Positions 1 through 8,249 are shown, counted from the first letter of the stretch. The stretch is 64,000 bases of DNA from VRUE01 sp040879985 (GCA_040879985.1 JBBDJH010000015.1:8718-72717); one strand, 5' to 3'. The notes: generated by a model from the sequence alone, not told the origin. Numbers and translations: made by a program.

Positions 1-17
1 AACCGGAGGGTCGGACG

Positions 18-2978
18 ATGAGCTGCCGTACCCTGGCAACGCTCGGCGCTGCGGTGGTGGCCCTGGCAACGCTCGGCGCGGCTCCGGCCTCGGCCGCCTT
101 TGGCATCAAGGCCTTCGATGTGCAGATAGCCGCCGATCCGCCCGCCGACCCTAAGTCGACGACTACCTATGCCGAGGGCGGTAACTACTCGCAGGCTGCC
201 GGGCACCCCTACGCGGTGGTCACGCACGTCGCGTGGAATAGTCATCCCGACCCAATCGAAGACCCGAACTTTAACGGCCTGCTGGTGCCCGAGGGCGACG
301 TCAGGGACACCCAGGTCGACCTGCCGCCCGGAATGGTAGGCAATCCCACCGCCGTCGAGGGCTGCACCGCCGCGCAGCTGTTCGGGCTCGATCCGATCGG
401 ATCGACCGAATGCCCGACCGGATCGCAGGTGGGAGTCGTCCACATCGATGTCAATTTCAGCGCGATTCCGGAGTGGCGGTCCACTTTCACCTATCCGCTC
501 TTCAACATCGAGGCACCCAGCGGGCTGCCGGCGCGCTTCGGCTTCAAGGTCTACAACACCCCCGTCCTCTTCGACGCCGCGCTGCGACAGGACGGTAGCT
601 ACGGGATCACCGTCGGCCCGCGCAACGCCCCGCAGGCGCTGCGCATCTACGGCTCCGAGATCACCTTCTGGGGCAATCCGTCCGATCCTCGTCACGACGT
701 ACAGCGCTGCAACTACGGGTTTCTCGGTTGGGTGCCTGGCACGGCGACATCCTCAGCTTGCCCCGGCGAGCCGGGCGAGGTAGACGGCCCCCATGCCGGC
801 GGCTCGTCGACCCCCCTGCTCACCATGCCCACCTCCTGCACCCCCGAAGGCGTGGGGCAGCCCTGGACGATCCGCACCGACTCCTGGCAGGATCCGGGGA
901 ACTTCGACACCCGCACGATCCGTAGCCACCTGCCCCCCTACGCCCCTTCCGGAGGCCCGGGTCCCCAGGAAGGCACCGGGGACTGCCACAGGGTTCCCTT
1001 CGCCCCGAGCTTCTCCGCCCTGCCCACGACCAGGGATGGCGCCTCCTCCTCGGGGTTGGACATCGGCCTCTCCTTCCCCCAGCACGGGCTGCTCAACCCC
1101 GACGGCCTGGCCCAGTCGCATCTGAATAAGGCCGTGGTCACCCTGCCCGAGGGGATGACGGTCAACCCCTCCCAGGCCGAGGGCCTGGAGGTCTGCTCTC
1201 CGGCCCAGTACGACTCCGCCTCGCTGACGAGCTACGGCTGCCCCTCCGAGTCGAAGATCGGCACGGTCGAGGTGAAGACGCCTTTGCTCGAGGAGACGAT
1301 CCCCGGCAACGTCTACATCGCCGAGCCAAACGACAACCCCTTCGACTCGCTCCTCGCCCTCTACATAGTCCTGCGCGAACCGCACAGGGGCATCCTCGTG
1401 CAGCTGCCGGGCGAGGTCGAGCCAGACCTGGAGAGCGGCCAGATCCGCGCCATCTTCGACGAACTCCCGCAGTTGCCCTTCGAGAGCTTCGCCTTCCGCT
1501 TCCGCGAGGGCCAGCGCGCCCCGCTGATCACCCCGTCTCGCTGCGGGACCTATGAGACCGAGGCGCTCTTCTACCCCTGGGCCCGCCCGGACGACCCGGT
1601 GCCCACCAGCTCCACCTTCGAGGTCACATCGGGACCGGGCGGGGCCCCCTGCCCGCAGGGCAATGTCCCGCCCTTCGACCCGGGCTTCTCGGCCGGCACG
1701 CTCAGCAACAACGCCGGCTCGCACTCGCCCTTCCTGATGCGGATCACGCGTGAGGACGGCGAGCAGGACCTGACCAAGTTCAACGCCACCCTGCCCCCCG
1801 GGGTGACGGCGAAGCTCGCCGGGGTGGCCAAATGCCCCGACGAAGCCCTGGCCTTCGCCAAGACCAAGACGGGCAGATACGAGCAGCGGTTCCCCTCCTG
1901 CCCCACCGAGGCCCAGATCGGCTCGGTGCTGACCGGCGCGGGAGTCGGCTCCACCCTGGTCCACGTCCCCGGCAAGGTCTACCTGGCCGGCCCCTTCAAC
2001 GGCGCCCCCTTGAGCGTCGCCGCGATCGTCCCCGCGGTGGCCGGCCCCTTCGACGTCGGTACGGTGGTGGTGCGCCAGGCGCTGACGCTCGACCCGAGGA
2101 CCGCGGAGGTCAAGGTCGATGGCGAGCGCTCCGATCCGATCCCCCACATCCTCGCCGGCATCCCGTTGTCGGTCAGGGACATCAGGGTGAGCGTCGACCG
2201 CCCGGGCTTCACCCTGAACCCGACCTCCTGCGATCCCTCGCAGGTCGGCGCCACCCTGTTCGGCTCCTACCTGGACCTCTTGAGCCCCGCCGACGACCGC
2301 CCGGTCTCCGCCGCAGAGCGCTTCCAGGCGGGGCGCCTACCCCGGCCTGCGAGCCGTGCTCACCCCCCGCCCGGGCGACGCCAACCTCTCAAGGGCAGCG
2401 GTGGTCTTGCCCAGAAGCGCCTTCCTCGAACAGGCCCACATCCGCACGATCTGCACCAGGGTGCAATACGCGGCGGGCGCAGGACATGGAGCGGGCTGCC
2501 CCAAGGGCTCGATCTACGGCTACGCCAGGGCCTGGAGCCCCCTGCTCGACACGCCGCTGCAGGGTCCGGTCTTCCTGCGCTCCTCAAACCACAACCTGCC
2601 CGACATGGTGCTGGCGCTCAGGGGCCTGGTCGACATCGAAGCGGTGGGGAGGATCGACTCCGTGCCCCTGGGCGGCGGGGCCTTCGGCATCCGCTCGATC
2701 TTCAACGCGATCCCGGACGCCCCGATCTCCCGCGTGGTCTTGAACATGCAGGGGGGCAAGAAGGGCCTGATCGTCAACAGCCGCAGCCTCTGCGCCGGCA
2801 AGGGCCAGCGCGCCCGCGTGAGCTTCAGGGGACAAAACGGCGCCACGCACAGCTTCCGGCCCAAGGTCGGCGCCTCATGTCGCAAGGCCAGGGCAAAGCG
2901 TCTGGCCAAGCGGCGCCATCTCAACCACAAGCAGCGCTAACCCCAACAGGGAGGGAAACAGATGTTCTCATCGCTTAG
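18..2978 (+). CDS. Secreted multi-module repeat protein, C-terminus frameshifted
   Basis: Starts at an ATG behind a GGAGGG ribosome binding site at 5-10. The first ~26 residues are a signal peptide, so the product should be exported. The body carries three related modules, each opening with an LPPG/LPEG motif and closing with a Cys-Pro segment (near residues 100, 375 and 590), the last followed by a beta-rich 'NPTSC' module. It is a paralogue of the protein at 13793-17188. That paralogue continues past 'RFQVGG' into a conserved C-terminal domain, but here the frame breaks at about 2325-2335. The ~210 codons after the break are therefore a wrong-frame Arg/Pro-rich tail ending at 2978, while the conserved C-terminus lies in another frame at 2332-2940. 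This is either a sequencing indel or a young pseudogene. The family has no function that I recognise; a cell-surface role is inference. Confidence 0.75.
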   Translation: MSCRTLATLGAAVVALATLGAAPASAAFGIKAFDVQIAADPPADPKSTTTYAEGGNYSQAAGHPYAVVTHVAWNSHPDPIEDPNFNGLLVPEGDVRDTQVDLPPGMVGNPTAVEGCTAAQLFGLDPIGSTECPTGSQVGVVHIDVNFSAIPEWRSTFTYPLFNIEAPSGLPARFGFKVYNTPVLFDAALRQDGSYGITVGPRNAPQALRIYGSEITFWGNPSDPRHDVQRCNYGFLGWVPGTATSSACPGEPGEVDGPHAGGSSTPLLTMPTSCTPEGVGQPWTIRTDSWQDPGNFDTRTIRSHLPPYAPSGGPGPQEGTGDCHRVPFAPSFSALPTTRDGASSSGLDIGLSFPQHGLLNPDGLAQSHLNKAVVTLPEGMTVNPSQAEGLEVCSPAQYDSASLTSYGCPSESKIGTVEVKTPLLEETIPGNVYIAEPNDNPFDSLLALYIVLREPHRGILVQLPGEVEPDLESGQIRAIFDELPQLPFESFAFRFREGQRAPLITPSRCGTYETEALFYPWARPDDPVPTSSTFEVTSGPGGAPCPQGNVPPFDPGFSAGTLSNNAGSHSPFLMRITREDGEQDLTKFNATLPPGVTAKLAGVAKCPDEALAFAKTKTGRYEQRFPSCPTEAQIGSVLTGAGVGSTLVHVPGKVYLAGPFNGAPLSVAAIVPAVAGPFDVGTVVVRQALTLDPRTAEVKVDGERSDPIPHILAGIPLSVRDIRVSVDRPGFTLNPTSCDPSQVGATLFGSYLDLLSPADDRPVSAAERFQAGRLPRPASRAHPPPGRRQPLKGSGGLAQKRLPRTGPHPHDLHQGAIRGGRRTWSGLPQGLDLRLRQGLEPPARHAAAGSGLPALLKPQPARHGAGAQGPGRHRSGGEDRLRAPGRRGLRHPLDLQRDPGRPDLPRGLEHAGGQEGPDRQQPQPLRRQGPARPRELQGTKRRHAQLPAQGRRLMSQGQGKASGQAAPSQPQAALTPTGRETDVLIA
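31..79 (+). repeat. 30-bp-period direct repeat inside the signal peptide
   Basis: A 19-nt unit (ccctggcaacgctcggcgc) occurs at 31-49 and again, identical, at 61-79. The 30-bp period keeps the frame and duplicates a TLATLGA/ALATLGA core, lengthening the hydrophobic part of the signal peptide of the 18-2978 gene. Confidence 0.8.
2332..2940 (+). pseudogene. Out-of-frame C-terminal part of the 18-2978 gene
   Basis: This frame reads AYPGLRAVLTPRPGDANLSR, then a conserved 'QAHIRTICTRVQYAA', 'CPKGSIYG', 'LRSSNHNLPD' and 'GGKKGLIVNSRSLC' series and a Lys/Arg-rich end. It aligns stepwise with the C-terminal ~200 residues of the paralogue at 13793-17188 ('SNIRTVCTRVQFAAD', 'CPKGSIYG', 'LRSSDDKLPN'). 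It has no start of its own and is evidently the displaced end of the upstream gene. Compared with the paralogue, about 15-20 residues around a 'GGCAALGFKP' element are also missing at the junction, so a small deletion rather than a single-base read error is possible. Confidence 0.75.
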
Positions 2979-3765
2979 AAACCGCCATGGTGCCGCCTTG
3001 CCGGTGGCCGTCGTGGCGCTGATCGTCGCCGTCGCCTTCGCCGGCATCCCGGCGATCGCCGCCCCGGTGGCAAGCACCTCGGCAAACGTCGCCAAGCAGA
3101 TCCGCAAGGCGCTTCGACTGGGAGTCGTCGCCAACAAGCGCTCGGTCAACGCGATCAAGATCGCCCGCAACGCGGCGCAGCAGGGCGGGATGCAGGGACC
3201 CGCCGGGCCTGTGGGCGCGGTCGGGCCGAAGGGCGCTGACGGCGCTCAGGGACAAGACGGGGCCGCCGGTCCCGAAGGGCCGGCGGGGCCACAGGGCCTG
3301 CAAGGCGAACAGGGCCCTGCGGGTGAAGACGGCGCTACCGGACCGGAAGGGCCTGCGGGCGCCGACGGCGCAACCGGGCCCGAAGGGCCGGAAGGCTCTC
3401 CCTGGACTGCAGGTGGGACGCTGCCGAGCGGGGAGACGTTGACGGGGATGTTCGGCTACGCCGCCACCCCCGGGTTCGGCGGGGTCATCTCCGTCACGAC
3501 GATTTCGTTCCCGATCCCGCTCGCGGCGCCGCCCGCCGAAGCTCATTTCGTCACCAAAGAAGAAATCGCCGAAGAAGAAGCACCGGCCGCCTGTCCCGGG
3601 AACGTCGCCGATCCGAAAGCGGCAGCCGGCAGTCTCTGTCTATACGAAGAGGAATTCATAGAAATGGACGAACCGAACGTGAACCCCACCAAGGTGGGAG
3701 CGCTGCTCAACTGGATCAACGAAGACGGTGTAGCGAGCGGCAGCTTCGCCGTGACCGCTCCGTAG
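2962..3765 (+). CDS. Exported collagen-like (Gly-X-Y) protein
   Basis: The ATG at 2962 follows a GGGAGGG ribosome binding site at 2949-2955. The 267-residue product has an N-terminal hydrophobic segment (about residues 11-33) that reads as a signal peptide or anchor, then a basic helical linker ('KQIRKALRLG', 'NKRSVNAIKIARNA'). Gly-X-Y triplets run from about residue 76 to 145, rich in GPxG, GPEGPAG and GADGA. A Cys-containing C-terminal domain of about 115 residues follows. The layout matches bacterial collagen-like surface proteins, where the triplets form a triple-helical stalk. It lies 21 bp behind the preceding secreted protein, probably in the same transcript, and is followed by a strong hairpin. 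Partner and function are unknown. Confidence 0.85.
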   Translation: MFSSLRNRHGAALPVAVVALIVAVAFAGIPAIAAPVASTSANVAKQIRKALRLGVVANKRSVNAIKIARNAAQQGGMQGPAGPVGAVGPKGADGAQGQDGAAGPEGPAGPQGLQGEQGPAGEDGATGPEGPAGADGATGPEGPEGSPWTAGGTLPSGETLTGMFGYAATPGFGGVISVTTISFPIPLAAPPAEAHFVTKEEIAEEEAPAACPGNVADPKAAAGSLCLYEEEFIEMDEPNVNPTKVGALLNWINEDGVASGSFAVTAP

Positions 3766-3778
3766 CACGCTGTTGCGC

Positions 3779-3817
3779 CGGGCATCGCGTGCCTCGCCAC
3801 CAGGCACGCGATGCCCG
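3779..3817 (+). terminator. Hairpin terminator behind the collagen-like gene
   Basis: A perfect 16-bp stem (3779-3794 with 3802-3817, arms containing GGGCATCGCGTGCCT) has a 7-nt loop and starts 13 bp after the stop codon at 3765. A weak T-rich run (ttgtctt) follows. It separates the secreted genes from the TetR gene. Confidence 0.8.
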
Positions 3818-3859
3818 CCTTGTCTTGCGCACAAAACTCGGCGAGGAGGAAAGGTCGTA

Positions 3860-5197
3860 TTGAGCGGCTCGGGGCGGGAGCGGCTGCTCCGGTCGATGAT
3901 CGAAGCGGCCGCCGGCGACGGATACGCGGCAGCCACGGTGGGTCGCGTAGTGCAGCGGGCGGGAGTGTCCCGCGCGACCTTCTACCAGCACTTCGGCGAC
4001 CGCGAGGACTGCTTCCATGCCGCCTACGACGAGGTTGCCGCGGCCGTTGTCGCCGTGTTCGAGCGCTCGCTGCGGGCGCCACTCGCCGGCGACGGACAGC
4101 CCAGGCATCTGCTTGCCGCGGTCCTCGCCGCGATCGAGGCCGACCCTGCCGGCGCGTCCCTGTTCATGCTTGAGGCGCGCGGCGCCCTGGCCACAATCGA
4201 TCGGCGGCATGCGATGCAGGACAAGCTCGACGGCTTGGTCGCAGCAGCGCTGGAACAGCGGCTCGCCGAAGGCCTGTCACCGCTGCGAGTGCCGAGCAGG
4301 GCATTGCTTGGTGGAGTCGAGAACGTGCTCGCCGTGCGCCTCCACAACGGCGACTCCGCGCGGATCTGCGCCCTGCTCTTCGATCTGCTCGCCTGGATCG
4401 ACTCCTATTCCGCCGATGATCTCCCCGACGTTGAGCCCGAGCTGCGCGCGCTGGGCGGCGAGCTCGGCACGGCTCGCCGGGCACCGTCCCACCGTCCCCG
4501 CCCGCTTCCGCGCGGCCGCTCGGCACTGTCCGCTGACGAGGCGAGCGCCGACCGGCATGAGCGGATCATCGGCGCCATGGCTCGCCTCAGCCGCGAGCGC
4601 GGTTACGCGGCGACGACGGTGGCCGACCTCACAGCGGCCGCCCGCGTCAGCCGCGGAGCCTTCTACCGGTCGTTCAGCGGCAAGCATGAAGTGTTCCTCG
4701 CTGCGCAGACAATCGGGCTGCAGCGCGCAATCTCACTGGCGGCAGAGGCCTTCTTCGGTGCCGAAGATTGGCCCGATCGGGTCTGGCGTGGCTTGGAGGC
4801 GATGCTCTCCTACGTGGCCTCGCGCCCCGATCTGGCTTGGGTCGATGTGGTCGAGAGCTATGCCGTGGGCAGGGCGGCGGTCGCGCGCTCGATCGAGAAT
4901 CGCCAGGCCTTCAGTCTCTTTCTAGAGCAGGGGTACGCCCACCGGTCGGAGGCGCAGCGATTGCCGCGCCTATGCTCGGAGGCGATCGGCGGCGCGATCC
5001 AGGAGTTGATGCGGGTCGAGATCCTCGCCGGCCGAACTGAGGAGATCCTGGCGATCCTGCCGCAGGCGGTCTACGTCACGCTCGCCCCCTTCGTCGGTCC
5101 CGCCGAAGCTCGCTGCTTCGTAGCGGGCAAGGTGCGCGAGCGGGCCGGCTGCCCGGTGCGGCCGGACCGCCGGCGCCTCAGTCCGGACTTGGGATGA
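3860..5197 (+). CDS. Tandem (double) TetR-family regulator
   Basis: The start chosen is the TTG at 3860, preceded by GAGGAGGA at 3843-3850; an upstream TTG at 3773 lies inside the terminator hairpin region. The 445-residue chain holds two complete TetR units. The first helix-turn-helix is at about residues 21-47 ('GYAAATVGRVVQRAGVSRAT', then FYQHFGDRE), and a second is at about 248-275 ('GYAATTVADLTAAARVSRGA', then FYRSFSGKH). Each is followed by an all-helical ligand domain. A single chain with two DNA-binding heads could mimic a TetR dimer. The ligand is unknown. The 3' end overlaps the convergent PadR gene by 20 bp. A second protein with this architecture is at 8175-9584. Confidence 0.88.
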   Translation: MSGSGRERLLRSMIEAAAGDGYAAATVGRVVQRAGVSRATFYQHFGDREDCFHAAYDEVAAAVVAVFERSLRAPLAGDGQPRHLLAAVLAAIEADPAGASLFMLEARGALATIDRRHAMQDKLDGLVAAALEQRLAEGLSPLRVPSRALLGGVENVLAVRLHNGDSARICALLFDLLAWIDSYSADDLPDVEPELRALGGELGTARRAPSHRPRPLPRGRSALSADEASADRHERIIGAMARLSRERGYAATTVADLTAAARVSRGAFYRSFSGKHEVFLAAQTIGLQRAISLAAEAFFGAEDWPDRVWRGLEAMLSYVASRPDLAWVDVVESYAVGRAAVARSIENRQAFSLFLEQGYAHRSEAQRLPRLCSEAIGGAIQELMRVEILAGRTEEILAILPQAVYVTLAPFVGPAEARCFVAGKVRERAGCPVRPDRRRLSPDLG

Positions 5198-5786
5198 GCC
5201 TGGTTGGCACAGCGCCGTCGAGCGGGCCGGAGGCCAGCGCCTCGAGCGCTTGACGGACGTGAGTCAGCCAGTCGAGCTCCCCGTCGAGCCGTCGTATCGC
5301 TCGGAGGGCGATGAGCGCCGACATCGCGTCCTCCCAGCGCCGTTCGCCCGCGGGAGGCGCCGCCTCGATTGCCTGCGAGCGGACAGAACGGGCGATCTGC
5401 TCGGCTTGTCCGGTGGCATCGAGCAGGACGCTCAGGTCGCCGCGCCGCGCGGCCGCGATCCTCAGCGCCAGGTTCCCGCGGATCGGCTCGGCCTGGAGCG
5501 AAGGCTGTGCCAGCCACCCCTCGAACGCGTCCCGGCCGGACTCCGTCGCTTCGTAGACCACTCGGCGCGCTCGGCGGCGCCCTGCGCTCCCGAACGGCAT
5601 CCCTGCGTCCGTGACGTCGGTGACGTAGCCGTCGGCCTCTAGCTGGTCCAGCGCCGCGTACACGGTGCTGGGACTGAGCTGCCAGGCCGGTCCCAGTCTC
5701 ACGGCGAGCCGCTGCACCAACTCGTAGCCGTAGCCTCTTCGCTCCACCAGCAGACCTAGAACCGCACCTTTCAACGCCACGCTCAT
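5178..5786 (-). CDS. PadR-family transcriptional regulator
   Basis: About 200 residues. The N-terminal winged helix starts at 'ALKGAVLGLLVERRGYGYEL' and contains the typical 'LSPSTVYAALDQLEADGYV' recognition region. It is followed by a basic wing ('GRRRARRVVYEATESGRDAF') and a C-terminal dimerisation helix domain. The ATG at 5786 has GGAG directly abutting it, too close for use. GTG at 5780, six bases from the same GGAG, is the better start and shortens the protein by two residues. PadR proteins repress stress or efflux genes; no target is adjacent. It converges on the TetR gene with a 20-bp tail overlap. Confidence 0.88.
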   Translation of the reverse strand: MSVALKGAVLGLLVERRGYGYELVQRLAVRLGPAWQLSPSTVYAALDQLEADGYVTDVTDAGMPFGSAGRRRARRVVYEATESGRDAFEGWLAQPSLQAEPIRGNLALRIAAARRGDLSVLLDATGQAEQIARSVRSQAIEAAPPAGERRWEDAMSALIALRAIRRLDGELDWLTHVRQALEALASGPLDGAVPTRLIPSPD

Positions 5787-5883
5787 CTCCGGCACTCGTC
5801 GGAAGCTCTGGATTCCCGAACCGTATATGCGGAATGCAGCCAAGATCGTCTGAATCCGGCTATCTGAACACGACCGGTTTCGA

Positions 5884-5915
5884 TGCCCCCTCGGCGACCG
5901 GGCGCCGAGGGGGCA
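5884..5915 (-). terminator. Hairpin terminator for the small exported protein gene
   Basis: A 13-bp perfect stem (TGCCCCCTCGGCG with its complement, 5884-5896 and 5903-5915) has a 6-nt loop. It lies 20 bp beyond the stop codon of the minus-strand gene that ends at 5936. There is no long T-tract. Confidence 0.7.
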
Positions 5916-5935
5916 CGGGGGATCGGCCGCTGTCC

Positions 5936-6517
5936 CTAGGGAACGGTCAGATCCCCGCCGGAGAGGGTGGTGAAGTAGACAGTTCCGGTCGCGGTGACCG
6001 GCTCCAGGTAGTAGTTGACGCCGATCACGTCTTCGTCGAACGTGATGTGCGAGGGCGTACCTTCGGTGGCGTTGACCCACGTGACAACGATGGGATCGGT
6101 GGGGCCCCAACTCGAGCTGAACGGGCTTTCGTGCCAGTTGTAGATCGTTTCCTGAAATTCAACCGAAAACTCGCTGCTTCCTTCTTCCTGCCAGATGTTT
6201 CCTTCCGGTCTCCAGCGGAGATTCGGGTTGCCTTCGCCGCAGTCGGCGAGGACGGCGTACTGCCAGCCGGCGAGCGCCGTGGTGATCGAGAACCGCCAAT
6301 CCGTCACATTGTCTTCGACGGTGCCGTTCTGCAGGGTCTCCGGAATCGTGCACGTCTTGGCGTTTTCGCCGTTCTCCTTGACGGTGATCGTGCCGCTCAT
6401 CTTCACACCGTCTTCGGTCGTGTTCCAGGCGAACGCCGGCCCGGCGCTGAGCGCCAGGAAGGCCACCGCCGTCAGCGAGGCCAGCAGGCCGGTGCGAGCG
6501 TATTTCAGGCTCTTCAA
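5936..6517 (-). CDS. Small exported protein of unknown function
   Basis: I place the start at TTG 6517, eight bases behind AAAGGAG on the minus strand; the frame stays open further upstream without a better signal. The 193-residue product begins MKSLKYARTGLLASLTAVAF and has a signal peptide with a likely cleavage after 'AGPAFA' (about residue 30). The mature part is ~163 residues, rich in Thr, Trp and acidic residues, with two cysteines and several predicted beta strands. I do not recognise the family. It is a single gene with its own terminator; upstream lies a long gene-poor stretch. Confidence 0.75.
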   Translation of the reverse strand: MKSLKYARTGLLASLTAVAFLALSAGPAFAWNTTEDGVKMSGTITVKENGENAKTCTIPETLQNGTVEDNVTDWRFSITTALAGWQYAVLADCGEGNPNLRWRPEGNIWQEEGSSEFSVEFQETIYNWHESPFSSSWGPTDPIVVTWVNATEGTPSHITFDEDVIGVNYYLEPVTATGTVYFTTLSGGDLTVP

Positions 6518-6858
6518 GGGAAATTCTCCTTTGGTTGGGAACAAAGGCCAAACGTAAGCCGGTGCGGCCACCGGCCGCTACTCGGCTCGGACTATTTGGC
6601 CCAGAACTTTCAGACAACGGCAAGCGCGAGTTCACCCGCCCGATCGTCCGCTCGACCGGCTGCAAGAAGCGGCGCAGGGCAAAGCGCAGCGCCCACCGTT
6701 CCAAGGTCGGAGCGCTGGCGCGGGGCAGCGCAGCACAAGCTGAGCTGGACGGACCGGCCGCAGCGTCTGCGCCCGCGCCCACTGGTCATTTCGCACCAGC
6801 ATCCTGTGCTCAAGTGACCAGTGGCGCGGCTTCCCGCTCCTCGGGCGGGCGGAAACCG

Positions 6859-6936
6859 GGGTCAGCGCCTCCGCCCGTCCCCGTTGGCGACCTCGCAGGC
6901 CTGCTCGGGGCCGAGGAAGGGGCAGAGGACGACGTA
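6859..6936. repeat. 78-bp direct repeat, copy 1
   Basis: 78 bases match 8172-8249 with two mismatches, in the same orientation. The repeat is the last ~25 codons plus stop of the TetR gene at 8175-9584. The two copies bracket the 7172-8159 gene pair. Confidence 0.9.
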
Positions 6937-6945
6937 CAGGACGCT
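6862..6945 (-). pseudogene. TetR C-terminal remnant
   Basis: On the minus strand this reads 'SVLYVVLCPFLGPEQACEVA' followed by NGDGRRR and a stop. From YVV onward it is identical in sequence to the end of the TetR protein encoded at 8175-9584. Similarity stops abruptly upstream, so only the tail of a second copy survives. Confidence 0.8.
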
Positions 6946-7171
6946 GGGGGGCGCACAGACGCCGCATTTAGGTAATCATGCGGTCCCATGGAAAATCTTT
7001 CTTGGTTCCGTCCGCTCCTGCAACGATCATCGCAGGCATGCTACGCAAGCCCGCTTGCAGGCTCTCCTCGGCGGTCCCTCGACCCCTCGGCGGCTCTTCC
7101 GCCGGCGTTTCTTCCCCACTAGCATGTGCTGCGGACTCCTCGCACCTTCGAGATTTGCTGTTTCTTCTCCC

Positions 7172-7456
7172 ATGACCTCCTCGCGCAACACCTACTATCA
7201 CCGCTGGGCATCTCGCAGGCTCGGTGTTCCGGACGAGCAGCTCTCGCTCGCCGAGCTGGAGCGCCTGCCAACGCTGGTCGACCTCCCTGACGGTCCAGGC
7301 TCGGAGATGGGCGGCGAGACGCAGTCTGTCCTCGACGTCTACACCGAGAGCGAACTCCTCGAGCTGGCCGACCTCGGTGATCGCTTGATCGATCAGCTCC
7401 CCTCCCTTCCCGCGGGCTACCGCCCGGCGGACTCGACCCCGCGCACTCGCTGCTAG
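7172..7456 (+). CDS. Hypothetical acidic protein, cassette gene 1
   Basis: 94 residues from ATG 7172 (MTSSRNTYYHRWASRRLGVP), rich in Leu and Glu, with a helical segment 'YTESELLELADLGDRLIDQL'. There is no signal peptide or membrane segment and no family I recognise. No clear ribosome binding site precedes the ATG, and an in-frame ATG at 7124 could add 16 residues. It is followed 25 bp later by the tail-anchored protein at 7482, so the two probably form one transcript. The pair lies between two copies of a TetR 3' end. Confidence 0.5.
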   Translation: MTSSRNTYYHRWASRRLGVPDEQLSLAELERLPTLVDLPDGPGSEMGGETQSVLDVYTESELLELADLGDRLIDQLPSLPAGYRPADSTPRTRC

Positions 7457-7481
7457 GCCGGCGGCGCTGACCAAGGAACCG

Positions 7482-8159
7482 ATGTCCGACTCATCCCTGA
7501 AGTCGTCCGCGGAGCAGCGCATCAAGGGCGTCTACCGCGAGCAGGTCGAGCGCATGCTTGAGGTTCTCTCGACGCGAATCCTCACGGTGATGGAGGCACA
7601 TCGCTATGCCGAGGAGCATGCGCGCATCTACAACCGCATCGGGCGTAACAATCTCAACGAGGCGCTTTCGCACCTCGGCCGCTTGGCCGAAAGCGCCGCC
7701 GAGCTTTCCAACGAGGAGCAGCGCGACCAGCTGACGAACTTCGAGGACCATTTGCGTCGGACCATGATGGAGTCCTTCGAGGTCGTCGCCAAGGCTCGTC
7801 TTGGCAAACTGAAGAAGGACGGGATTTGGGACCGCTACTACGGCAGGGCCGCGCGGTTGGTCGATCGCGGCAGCCTGCCTACCGTCGCCTCGACCGAGGA
7901 GATCGAGGAGGTCGAGCGCGAAGTCAGGTACTGGATGGAAGAGGGACGTTCGCGAAAGACGGCCCACCGCTGGGAGGACTGGACCTACGGCTCCGAATGC
8001 CTGCGCAAAGCCTCCGACAAGGCCGACGAGTTGAGTCGCAAGCTACGTGAGGCTGTCGGCGCGGCCGAGGACTACCGTCGCGGCCGGCTTGGGCTGATCG
8101 TCGGCATCGTCGGCGCGCTTGTCGGCATCGCCGGGGTGGCGCTGGCGCTGGCCGTTTGA
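7482..8159 (+). CDS. Helical protein with C-terminal membrane anchor, cassette gene 2
   Basis: 225 residues from ATG 7482, with AAGGA four bases upstream. The chain is almost entirely charged helix: 'EQRIKGVYREQVERMLEVLS', a coiled-coil-like middle, and a Glu-rich 'STEEIEEVEREVRYWMEEG'. It ends in a single hydrophobic helix, 'GLIVGIVGALVGIAGVALAL', just before the stop. That makes it a candidate tail-anchored membrane protein with a cytoplasmic helical body. No family is recognised. It converges on the TetR gene at 8175 with 15 bp between stops. GC is lower than in the flanking TetR gene. Confidence 0.7.
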   Translation: MSDSSLKSSAEQRIKGVYREQVERMLEVLSTRILTVMEAHRYAEEHARIYNRIGRNNLNEALSHLGRLAESAAELSNEEQRDQLTNFEDHLRRTMMESFEVVAKARLGKLKKDGIWDRYYGRAARLVDRGSLPTVASTEEIEEVEREVRYWMEEGRSRKTAHRWEDWTYGSECLRKASDKADELSRKLREAVGAAEDYRRGRLGLIVGIVGALVGIAGVALALAV

Positions 8160-8171
8160 CGAGCGGCTGGC

Positions 8172-8249
8172 GGGTCAGCGCCGCCGCCCGTCGCCGTTGG
8201 CGACCTCGCAGGCCTGCTCGGGGCCGAGGAAGGGGCAGAGGACGACGTA
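8172..8249. repeat. 78-bp direct repeat, copy 2
   Basis: The 3' terminal coding part of the TetR gene at 8175-9584. It matches 6859-6936 with two mismatches. Confidence 0.9.

Larger units (their letters stand above)
6518..7171. other. Gene-poor stretch with gene remnants
   Basis: No intact gene is visible. A plus-strand frame at about 6600-6700 reads 'NGKREFTRPIVRSTGCKKRR', which resembles the basic C-terminal tails of the secreted proteins in this window and may be a decayed end. 6862-6945 holds a TetR C-terminal remnant on the minus strand. 6980-7170 has lower GC than the surroundings and no convincing frame. Confidence 0.45.

Noticed and set aside
3190..3400. Short regular repeats that could be read as a CRISPR-like array
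   Set aside because: They are in-frame nine-base Gly-X-Y codon repeats of a collagen-like protein with no spacers. No cas genes or true CRISPR array are present in the window.
6859..8249. A complete integrative element
   Set aside because: The flanking repeat is convincing, but no integrase, excisionase or transposase lies between the copies, so I report the repeat and cassette only.
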